Shown in pieces: positions 1 to 5,541 of a stretch of 5,541 bases of DNA. This stretch comes from Planctomycetota bacterium. GTDB taxonomy: Bacteria > Planctomycetota > UBA11346. Position 1 is the stretch's first letter, and each line of letters opens with the position of its first letter. Where the stretch lies: NCBI GenBank assembly GCA_013821615.1, contig JACDGQ010000243.1, positions 1-5,541 on the forward strand. Reading direction: 5' to 3'. Made by a program: the position numbers and the translations under genes. Under the pieces are notes generated by a model, which saw nothing but the letters and a program-made list of their open reading frames with translations, ran no database searches and was not told the DNA's origin.

Positions 1-1013
1 GTCGCCGCCAGCACCGTCGGCACGGTGGCCGCGCCGCTGCCGGATGGCACGACGCCGCCGCTGGCGATGGTCTGCGCGGTGCCGGCACCGATTGCGGGCG
101 CAAGGTGCGTGGCGGTGGTTGCCGGCTCGTCGCCGAAGACTTCGGGCGCGGTGCGCGGGATGACCAGGCCCTGCGCGGCCAGACCGTGCAGCGCCTCGAC
201 CAGCGCCTGCGCGCTGGGCAGTCGCCGTCCGGGATCCTTGGCGAGCAGGCGCATGACCAGCGCGGCGACCGCCTCGGGCACCTCGGGCGCGAGCTTGCGC
301 AGCGGCGGCGGCGGATCGTCGAGGTGCGCACGCAGCAGGGCGACGGTGGTCGAGGCTTGGAAGGGCGGCCCGCCGGCGAGCAGGTGGAACCAGGTGCAGC
401 CGAGCGAATAGAGGTCGCCGCGCGCGTCGACGGGCAGGCCGCGGCAGGCCTCGGGCGAAAGGTACAGGGGCGTGCCGAGCACCGCGCCCTCCATGGTCAT
501 GGCCGATGAGTCGACCGCACGCGCCAAGCCGAAGTCGGCGAGCTTGGCCACGCCCTTGCGCGTGACCATGATGTTGTCGGGCTTGATGTCGCGGTGGACC
601 ACGCCGAATTCCGCCGCCGCCGCCAGGCCCTCGGCGACGTGCAGGATGAAGGCGGTGCCGGTGCGCCAGTCGAGCGCCGCGCGCCGCCGCCCGGCAAGCA
701 GCGCGCGCAGGCTGGCGCCGTCGTCGACCAGCTCCATCACCAGCAGCAGGTGCTCGTCGCCGGCGGCGTCGCGGAAGCGTCCGAAATCGTGGACGCCGAC
801 CACATACGGGCTCTGCACGCGCGCCACGCACTGCGCCTCGCGCGCGAAGCGCGCCACCGCCTGCTCATCCCCGAGCAGGTGCTCGGCGACGCGCTTGACC
901 GCCACCGGCCGCTTGAGCGACAGCTGCAGCCCGCGGTAGACCTCGCCCATCGCGCCCTTGCCGAGCAGGGCGTCGATGCGGATGCCGCCGAGGACGGTGC
1001 CGGGTTGGAGCAT
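1..1013 (-). CDS. Hanks-type Ser/Thr protein kinase, 3'-truncated by window edge
   Basis: Cytoplasmic eukaryote-like protein kinase expected to transfer phosphate from ATP to Ser/Thr of partner proteins. The frame is open from 1013 to the left edge, showing 337 residues. The Gly-rich loop GKGAMGEV is at residues 18-25, the ATP-binding Lys at 40 (VAVKR) and the helix-C Glu at 59 (FAREA). The catalytic loop HRDIKPDN is at 140-147, DFG at 160-162, the activation segment end GTPLYLSPE at 180-188, the conserved Asp at 200 (GDLYSLGC) and the subdomain XI Arg near 263 (KDPGRRL). All catalytic residues are present and it is an RD kinase, so it should be active. The domain ends near residue 275. After about 285 the chain becomes Ala/Thr/Pro/Gly-rich, a likely linker; whether a membrane helix or sensor domain follows lies outside the window. 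ATG at 1013 is the only usable start: the in-frame codons just before it are not starts and a TAG stop sits at 1025-1023. No strong Shine-Dalgarno sequence precedes it. The substrate is unknown. Confidence 0.95.
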   Translation of the reverse strand, partial: MLQPGTVLGGIRIDALLGKGAMGEVYRGLQLSLKRPVAVKRVAEHLLGDEQAVARFAREAQCVARVQSPYVVGVHDFGRFRDAAGDEHLLLVMELVDDGASLRALLAGRRRAALDWRTGTAFILHVAEGLAAAAEFGVVHRDIKPDNIMVTRKGVAKLADFGLARAVDSSAMTMEGAVLGTPLYLSPEACRGLPVDARGDLYSLGCTWFHLLAGGPPFQASTTVALLRAHLDDPPPPLRKLAPEVPEAVAALVMRLLAKDPGRRLPSAQALVEALHGLAAQGLVIPRTAPEVFGDEPATTATHLAPAIGAGTAQTIASGGVVPSGSGAATVPTVLAA

Positions 1014-1281
1014 GCACGCATGCTACGTCGTCGCAGCGGCGCCGGAAGGCCATGCCGGCACCGCGCCAAGCCCTGCATCGTGGTGCTCAGCGCAGGGTGG
1101 AATCCGTGCATGCCAGCAGGCTGCCTGGCCACCGCGGGCGATCAGGCTTGAAGCGCAGGACGGTGGTCCGCTCATGCACCAGCGGTGACCGTCCAGCGCG
1201 GCGAGTCCGCGTCCGGGGCGCTGGCCGCGTCCAGCGCTGGCGACTAAACGCCAGGGCGAGCGGGTTCGCTGGCTGGGGCCC
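1014..1281. other. Intergenic gap between repeat-protein gene and kinase gene
   Basis: These 268 bp separate two co-directional minus-strand genes. The half next to the repeat-protein stop codon holds two adjacent stem-loops (listed separately) and a 9-bp direct repeat GTCCAGCGC at 1191-1199 and 1229-1237. The half next to the kinase start shows no convincing -35/-10 pair and no AGGAGG-like ribosome site. The short open frames crossing it on both strands have no recognisable protein features and overlap flanking genes in other frames, so I do not call a gene here. The gap is long for an operon junction, so the kinase may have its own promoter, but the sequence does not prove it. Confidence 0.6.
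1218..1254 (-). terminator. Tandem stem-loops downstream of repeat-protein gene, possible terminator
   Basis: Two perfect stems lie side by side, starting 28 bp past the TAA stop of the repeat-protein gene. The nearer stem pairs CTGGCG (1237-1242) with CGCCAG (1249-1254) around a 6-nt loop. The next pairs GCGCTGG (1218-1224) with CCAGCGC (1231-1237) around another 6-nt loop. They share only base 1237. CCAGCGC also occurs at 1193-1199 and could pair with 1218-1224 instead, giving an alternative fold. No T-run follows on the minus strand, so this is not a textbook intrinsic terminator. It may act as a GC-rich transcript-end hairpin or stabiliser, or be chance in GC-rich DNA. Confidence 0.35.
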
Positions 1282-4200
1282 TTATGGCGCGAGTGCCGCA
1301 GTGATGGAGATGACGATGGTCTGCTGCGTGGCTGATCCGCTGCTGATGGACGTCGGCGCCTGGAAGTAGAGCGCATAGGCGGAGGTCGCGCCGCTCAGCA
1401 GGCCGCTGGTCAGCGCCTGTGCGGTGGTGGTCAGCGTCAGCGCGTAGGACGCCGGGTTGGTGGGTGCGCCGGATGCGGCCGCGCTGGTGCCCGCCTTCAT
1501 CAAGTAGGCGTTCGCCCCGGCGCTGGCCGCGGGTCCCCAGCTGGAAGGCGCAGTCGCCGCGCTGGCGATGGAGAGGTCGACGTTGCAGTCACCGCTATCC
1601 AGCACCGTCAGGTCGACGCCGCTGGCGAGGGAGTTGGCGATGGTGCCCACGGTCATCGTGCCCAGCGCCCAGGTGCGCGGATCGCTGCCCGTCGCCCAGG
1701 CGATCGCCACCGTGCTGGTGCCGGGGCCGAGATCGCGCGCACTGGCGGCGTTGCCGGTCGTGGGGGCGAGGCCGACCGCGTCCAGCAGATGCGCGCCCGA
1801 GGCCACGAACACCCCGCTCGGCTTGCCCGCGCCGGTCGCCGCTGCGCTGTAGGTGCCGCCCGGCGTCAGCCGCGGGCTGCCCGCCAGGGTCATGGTGATG
1901 CTGCTGCCGGTCTGGTTGGCGATGGTGGTCGTCGATAGGGTGTCGCTGGTCACCGGCAGGCCGAGGTCCGCCACCGTCATCGCCGCGGCGGTGACGCTCT
2001 CCGAGAAGGTCAGGGTCACGGTGTCGCCGGCGCTGACGCCGCCGGTGCCGCCATCGGTCCACGCCGTGGACAGCAGCACCGGCGCGGCGCTGTCGGTGGC
2101 CGCGGTCGCCGAGCCCTCGACCTGCACCACGCCCGCGCCCAGCGCGTGCATGAGGGAGGTATTGGCGGTGATGCGCACCGCGGGCGTGGCGCCGGTGTCG
2201 CCGGCACCCGACTCGGTCAGCAGCACGTCGAGCTGGTTGTCGTTGGCCACCGCACCGGTGGCGAAGCCGCTCACGGCATAGCCGGCCACCGTCACGGTCA
2301 GCGCGCTGGTGTCGTCATTCAGCGCCAGGTCGAAGGTCAGGCGGATGCGATCGATGCGGCCGTTGCCGTCGGCATCCAACGTCTGCCGCGCGGTCACCAC
2401 CGGCGCGAAGTCGGTCAGCGTCACGGCCGTAGCGGTGTAGGCGATGCGGAACAAGCGGCCAGCCTGGGTGAAGACCGCATTGGTGGCAAGACCGCTGAAG
2501 GTGCCGCTGACCGTGCCCGCCGAGACGATGGTGTAGACCTTGCCGACCACGGCGTTGGCGATGCTCGCGATGGTCAGCGTACCGGCACAGGCGACCGTGC
2601 CGGCGGTACTCTCACGGTCATTCGTCGGTGTCGTGCCGTCCAGGTCGACGGCGAACGTCGAGGAGGCGTTGCAGGTGACGGAGCCGGTGGTCAAGGTGCC
2701 GATCGCCGTGCCGCCCAGACCCGGCGCCAGCGTCGACCCCGCGGCCAGAGCCACCGTCCCGGCGACCGTGCCGGTGCCACCCAGGGTGGCGCCGCTCGAA
2801 ACGCTCACCGCGCTGCCTGCTACGGTCGACCCGCTCACCAGCAGCGTACCCGCGCTGACCGTGGTGGCGCCGGTATAGGTGTTCACGCCCGACAGCGTCA
2901 GGACGTTGGCACTCGCCTTGGTCAGCCCGCCCACCCCACTCACCACGCCCCCCAGAGCCAGGTTGCCGCTGGCCGCATCGACGGTGCGGGTCCCCGCCAC
3001 GGCCAGGGCCAGGTTGAGGGTCTGCAGCGCGGTGCCGCTGTTGGTCACCGCGCCGGCGAGCGTGATGGCATTGCCGCCGACGGTGAAGGCGCTCGCCCCG
3101 GAATTGAAGGTGATGCTGGCGAAGCTCGTGGCGGCGGTGAAATCATTGTTCGGCGACGTCCGCGTCGCCCCGGCGAACTGCAGGTCGTCGCCCGCGATCG
3201 GCGCCAGATCAAAGTCCCAGTTGGCCGCGGTCGTCCAGTTGTTGTCGGCTCCGCCACCGTCCCACACCCGCGTGGTCGGCCGCGCCACGTCGGTGAGAGT
3301 CACCGTGGTGCCGGTGTAGGCGATCTGGAAGGTGCGGCCCTGCTGGGTGAATTTCGCGCCATTCACCAGACCGCTGAAGGTACCGCTGACGGTGCCGGCC
3401 GAAACGATGGTGTAGACCTTGGCGAGCGCGGCATTGGCGATGCTCGCGATGGTCAGCGTGCCGGCGCAGGCCACCGTGCCAGAGGTGGTCACCTGATCAT
3501 TCGTCGGCGTCGTCCCATTGAGATCGAGACTGAGGATCGAGGTGGCGTTGCAGGTGACGGAGCCGGTGGTCAGCGTGCCGATCGCCGTGCCGCCCAGGCC
3601 CGGCGCCAGGGTCGACCCCGCGGCCAAGGCCACCGTCCCGGCCACCGTGCCGGTGCCGCCCAGGGTGGCGCCGCTGGAAACGCCCACCGCGCTCCCTGCC
3701 GCTGTCGACCCGCTCACCAGCAGCGTGCCGGCGCTGACCGTGGTGGCGCCGGTGTAGGTGCTCGCGCCCGTCAGCGTCAGGACGTTGGTACCTGCCTTGG
3801 TCAGCCCGCCAACCCCGCTCACCACGCCTCCCAGGGCGAGATCGCCGCTGGCCGCATCGACGGTGCGCGTCGCCGCCACGGACATCGCCAGGTTGAGGGT
3901 CTGCAACGCGGTGCCGCTGTTGGTCACCGCTCCGGCGAGGGTGATGGCGTTGCCGCCCACGGTGAAGGCGCTGGCCCCGGAATTGAAGGTGATGCTCGCG
4001 AAGCTGGTCGCGGCCGTGAAATCATTGTTCGGCGCGGTGCGCGTCGCCCCGGCGAACTGCAGGTCGTCGCCAGCGCTCGGCGCCAGGTCGAAGTCCCAGT
4101 TGGCCGCGGTGGTCCAGTTGTTGTCGGCGCCGCCGCCATCCCACACCCGCGTCGTTGGCCGCGCCACATCGGTCAGGGTCACGGCGGTGCCGGTGTAGGC

Positions 4201-5541
4201 GATCTGGAAGCTTCTGCCCTGCTGCGTGAACGTCGCGCCGTTCACCAGGCCGCTGAAAGTGCCGCTGACGGTGCCCGCCGACACGATGGTGTAGACTTTG
4301 GCGAGCGCGGCGTTGGCGATGGTCGCGATGGTCAGCGTGCCGGCGCAGGCCACCGTGCCGGTGGTGCTCTCGCGGTCATTCGTCGGCGTCGTTCCATCGA
4401 GGTCGACAGAGAACGTCGACGTGGCATTGCAGGTCACCGAGCCCGTGGTCAGCGTGCCGATCGCCGTGCCGCCCAGGCCCGGCGCCAGGGTCGACCCCGC
4501 GGCCAAGGCCACCGTCCCGGCGACCGTGCCGGTGCCACCCAGGGTGGCGCCGTTCGCGACCGTCACCGCGCTGCCCGCCACGGTCGACCCGCTCACCAGG
4601 ACCGTGCCGACGGACACCGTGGTGGCGCCGGTATAGGTGTTCACGCCCGACAGGGTCATCGTCCCGGCGCCCGCTTTGGTCACCGCGCCAGTGCCGCTGA
4701 TGACGCCGCTGAGCGTGGTCGAGGTGGCGTCGCCACCGCAGGTCAGCGTCGCGCTGCCCAGGGTGATGCTGCCCGCGCCAGCGAGGGAGCCGACGGTCTC
4801 ATTGAAGTTCGCCAGGTTCCAGATCGCACCGCTCGCGACCGTCACCGCGCTGGTGTCCGCGATGACCCCCGCGGCGCCGTTGGTGAGCGTTCCGGCGCTG
4901 ACCGTAGTCACGCCAGTATAGGTGTTCACGCCCGACAGCGTCATCGTCCCGGCGCCCGCTTTGGTCATCGCGCCGGTGCCACTGATCACGCCGCTGAGCG
5001 TGGTCGAGGTGGCGTCGCCTCCGCACGTCAGCGTCGCGCTGCCCAGGGTGATGCTGCCCGCGCCCGCCAGCGAGCCAACCGTCTCATTGAAGTTCGCCAG
5101 GTTCCAGGTCGCGCCGCTCGCCACCGTCACGGCGCTGGTGTCGGCGATGACCCCCGCGGCGCCGTTCGTGAGCGTACCGGCGCTGACCGTAGTCGCGCCG
5201 GTATAGGTGTTCACACCCGACAGCGTCATCGTCCCGGCGCCTGCCTTGGTCACCGCGCCGGTGCCACTGATTACGCCGCTCAGCGTGGTCGAGGTGGCGT
5301 CGCCTCCACAGGTCAGCGTCGCGCTGCCCAAGGTGACGCTGCCCGCGCCAGCGAGGGAGCCGACGGTCTCGTTGAAGTTCGCCAGGTTCCAGGTCGCACC
5401 GCTCGCCACCGTCACCGCGCTGGTGTCCGCGATGACCCCCGCCGCGCCGTCCGTCAGGGTGCCGGCGCTGACCGTGGTGGCGCCGGTGTAGGTGTTCACG
5501 CCTGACAGCGTCAGGACGTTGGTACCGGCCTTGGTCAGCCC
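1282..5541 (-). CDS. Giant PATR (autotransporter-associated beta-strand repeat) surface protein, 5'-truncated by window edge
   Basis: Probable exported, extended beta-helical surface or secreted protein. The frame is open from the right edge to TAA at 1284-1282, showing 1,419 residues; the true start and any signal peptide are outside the window. The GTG at 5499 is an internal Val of a repeat (LSGVNTYTG), not a start. In visible numbering, residues 1-14 end a long-type repeat, 15-299 are three 95-aa repeats, 300-592 and 593-885 are full 293-aa repeats, 886-1045 is a truncated third, and 1046-1419 is unique. The PATR core, of the form LTKAG..VLTLSG then NTYTGATTVSAGTL, occurs at six junctions around 5499, 5214, 4929, 4644, 3765 and 2886. 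Composition is Gly/Ala/Thr/Ser/Val-rich with few charged residues, as in beta-solenoids. No C-terminal beta-barrel, LPXTG, PEP-CTERM or hydrophobic helix is visible; the protein ends in ISITAALAP. An adhesin or cell-envelope role is inference from the family. Placement in the PATR family is confident; the function is not. Confidence 0.93.
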   Translation of the reverse strand, partial: GLTKAGTNVLTLSGVNTYTGATTVSAGTLTDGAAGVIADTSAVTVASGATWNLANFNETVGSLAGAGSVTLGSATLTCGGDATSTTLSGVISGTGAVTKAGAGTMTLSGVNTYTGATTVSAGTLTNGAAGVIADTSAVTVASGATWNLANFNETVGSLAGAGSITLGSATLTCGGDATSTTLSGVISGTGAMTKAGAGTMTLSGVNTYTGVTTVSAGTLTNGAAGVIADTSAVTVASGAIWNLANFNETVGSLAGAGSITLGSATLTCGGDATSTTLSGVISGTGAVTKAGAGTMTLSGVNTYTGATTVSVGTVLVSGSTVAGSAVTVANGATLGGTGTVAGTVALAAGSTLAPGLGGTAIGTLTTGSVTCNATSTFSVDLDGTTPTNDRESTTGTVACAGTLTIATIANAALAKVYTIVSAGTVSGTFSGLVNGATFTQQGRSFQIAYTGTAVTLTDVARPTTRVWDGGGADNNWTTAANWDFDLAPSAGDDLQFAGATRTAPNNDFTAATSFASITFNSGASAFTVGGNAITLAGAVTNSGTALQTLNLAMSVAATRTVDAASGDLALGGVVSGVGGLTKAGTNVLTLTGASTYTGATTVSAGTLLVSGSTAAGSAVGVSSGATLGGTGTVAGTVALAAGSTLAPGLGGTAIGTLTTGSVTCNATSILSLDLNGTTPTNDQVTTSGTVACAGTLTIASIANAALAKVYTIVSAGTVSGTFSGLVNGAKFTQQGRTFQIAYTGTTVTLTDVARPTTRVWDGGGADNNWTTAANWDFDLAPIAGDDLQFAGATRTSPNNDFTAATSFASITFNSGASAFTVGGNAITLAGAVTNSGTALQTLNLALAVAGTRTVDAASGNLALGGVVSGVGGLTKASANVLTLSGVNTYTGATTVSAGTLLVSGSTVAGSAVSVSSGATLGGTGTVAGTVALAAGSTLAPGLGGTAIGTLTTGSVTCNASSTFAVDLDGTTPTNDRESTAGTVACAGTLTIASIANAVVGKVYTIVSAGTVSGTFSGLATNAVFTQAGRLFRIAYTATAVTLTDFAPVVTARQTLDADGNGRIDRIRLTFDLALNDDTSALTVTVAGYAVSGFATGAVANDNQLDVLLTESGAGDTGATPAVRITANTSLMHALGAGVVQVEGSATAATDSAAPVLLSTAWTDGGTGGVSAGDTVTLTFSESVTAAAMTVADLGLPVTSDTLSTTTIANQTGSSITMTLAGSPRLTPGGTYSAAATGAGKPSGVFVASGAHLLDAVGLAPTTGNAASARDLGPGTSTVAIAWATGSDPRTWALGTMTVGTIANSLASGVDLTVLDSGDCNVDLSIASAATAPSSWGPAASAGANAYLMKAGTSAAASGAPTNPASYALTLTTTAQALTSGLLSGATSAYALYFQAPTSISSGSATQQTIVISITAALAP
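1285..1755 (-). other. Unassigned beta-rich C-terminal segment of the repeat protein
   Basis: This is the last 157 residues of the giant protein (visible residues 1263-1419), beginning GNAASARDLGPG. It is non-repetitive, rich in alternating Ser/Thr/Ala/Val, and carries a single Cys in a DSGDCNVDLS stretch. It includes WALGTMTVG, SSWGPA, ANAYLMKAG and YALYFQAPTS, and ends in alternating hydrophobic residues (TIVISITAALAP). The pattern fits a secreted beta-sandwich. It could be an anchoring or secretion module, since it takes the place where an autotransporter barrel would sit. I do not recognise the family. Confidence 0.5.
1756..2094 (-). other. Ig-like segment of the repeat protein
   Basis: Visible residues 1150-1262, beginning DSAAPVLLSTAWTD and followed by GDTVTLTFSESVTAAAMT. 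A 'D..AP' opening followed by 'GDTVTLTFSE.V' is the usual start of bacterial Ig-like domains of the Big_5/SbsA type, common in surface proteins. The strands after it (ITMTLAGSPRLTPGGTYS) fit the same fold. The assignment rests on motif appearance only, and the downstream border is approximate. Confidence 0.5.
2350..2376 (-). other. Calcium-loop-like motif in the repeat protein
   Basis: The residues DADGNGRID (visible residues 1056-1064) follow the D-x-D-x-N-G-x-I-D pattern of EF-hand/dockerin-type calcium loops. The motif opens the unique C-terminal region, directly after the truncated third long repeat, and is followed by a beta-rich stretch (IRLTFDLALNDD). Single loops of this kind are common at the start of Ig-like modules in bacterial surface proteins. 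Calcium binding is inferred from the motif. Confidence 0.55.
2407..4644 (-). repeat. Long tandem repeat array, 879-bp (293-aa) unit, 2.5 copies
   Basis: The copies are 4644-3766, 3765-2887 and a partial one at 2886-2407 that stops after residue 160. Each full copy starts with the PATR half-motif (VNTYTGATTVS or ASTYTGATTVS). It continues through a LGGTGTVAGTVALAAGSTLAPG stretch (split here at unit positions about 35-56) and a TLTTGSVTCN...GTVACAGTL section with two Cys (unit positions 72 and 100). Next come a VYTIVSAGTVSGTFSG strand region and the RVWDGGGADNNW...NWDFDLAP spacer (4149-4039 and 3270-3160), and the unit closes with GGLTKAG..VLTL. The partial copy lacks the WDGGG spacer and closing half. 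The layout matches known PATR proteins, where a Trp/Asn-rich spacer separates groups of repeats. Confidence 0.92.
4645..5499 (-). repeat. Short tandem repeat array, 285-bp (95-aa) unit, 3 copies
   Basis: The copies are 5499-5215, 5214-4930 and 4929-4645, with no gap or length change. Each begins VNTYTGATTVSAGTL or VNTYTGVTTVSAGTL, passes through WNLANFNETVGSLAG and TLTCGGDATSTTLSG, and ends in TKAGAGTMTLSG. Copies differ at only a few residues, for example D/N after GTLT, V/I in GAGSVTLG, V/M in GAVTKAG, and T/I before WNL. Each copy has one Cys. The units share their ends with the long repeats but have a different middle. Confidence 0.93.
5500..5541 (-). repeat. Tail of a long-type repeat cut by the window edge
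   Basis: The 14 residues at the right edge read GLTKAGTNVLTLSG. This matches the closing motif of the 293-aa long units (GLTKAGTNVLTLTG at the end of the first) rather than that of the 95-aa units (AVTKAGAGTMTLSG). At least one more long-type unit should therefore lie just outside the window on the N-terminal side of the short array. Confidence 0.75.

Noticed and set aside
25..1151. Several overlapping plus-strand open frames opposite the kinase
   Set aside because: The minus-strand frame carries every Hanks kinase motif in order, so these are antisense shadows with Arg/Ala/Ser-biased composition.
1023..1376. A 117-codon minus-strand frame across the intergenic gap
   Set aside because: It overlaps the end of the repeat-protein gene in another frame, has biased composition, and lacks a ribosome site or recognisable motif.
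2879..5491. Repeated plus-strand open frames of 94 to 146 codons starting MFTPD or MLAPV
   Set aside because: They recur with the 285-bp and 879-bp periods of the sense repeats and are another antisense frame of the same DNA, with no independent start signals or coding character.
4645..5499. CRISPR array or mobile-element repeats
   Set aside because: The repeat unit is 285 bp, contiguous without spacers, in frame, and translates to a known protein repeat family. No transposase or terminal inverted repeats are present.
5497..5499. GTG as the start of the giant gene
   Set aside because: The frame continues upstream to the window edge with another repeat tail, and this GTG encodes the conserved Val or its equivalent at every VNTYTG repeat junction.
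2146..5505. A 3.36-kb plus-strand open frame of about 1,119 codons antisense to the repeat protein
   Set aside because: It is codon-aligned opposite the PATR gene and open because the GC-rich sense strand almost never uses TTA, CTA or TCA codons. Its translation is a biased Arg/Gly/Ala/His mix with no recognisable domain, repeating only because the sense strand repeats.

Overview
The window is GC-rich (roughly two thirds or more G+C by eye) and bacterial. Both genes I can support lie on the minus strand, and each runs off an edge of the window. At the right is the 3' part of a very large gene (1282..5541) for a secreted or surface protein built from PATR-type ('passenger-associated transport repeat', or autotransporter-associated beta-strand repeat) units. 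At the left is the 5' part of a Hanks-type (eukaryote-like) Ser/Thr protein kinase gene (1..1013). A 268-bp gap (1014..1281) separates them and holds two adjacent stem-loops but no convincing promoter. The order of transcription is repeat protein, then kinase.

The repeat protein has a nested architecture. Reading from its N-terminal side (right edge), there is the tail of a long-type repeat, three tandem short units of 95 aa (285 bp), two full long units of 293 aa (879 bp), and a third long unit cut off after 160 aa. A non-repetitive C-terminal region of about 374 aa follows. It contains a calcium-loop-like motif, an Ig-like segment and an unassigned beta-rich terminal segment. No C-terminal beta-barrel and no sorting signal is visible, so despite the repeat family's name nothing here shows a classical type V autotransporter.

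The kinase has a complete catalytic domain with all key residues, followed by the start of an Ala/Thr/Pro/Gly-rich linker that continues outside the window. The likely source is a planctomycete-like bacterium. Giant PATR proteins without barrels, WDGGG-type spacer segments, and kinases with a 'LYSLGC..' subdomain IX are common in Planctomycetota and in related groups such as Verrucomicrobiota. This is inference from family knowledge, and a GC-rich member of another phylum (for example Myxococcota) cannot be excluded.

I see no rRNA, tRNA, CRISPR array, insertion sequence or phage gene. The many plus-strand open frames, including one of 3.36 kb, are antisense shadows of GC-rich coding sequence. 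A functional link between the two genes is possible but not shown by the sequence. I found no clear evidence of an undescribed system; the most distinctive content is the nested repeat array and the unassigned C-terminal region.
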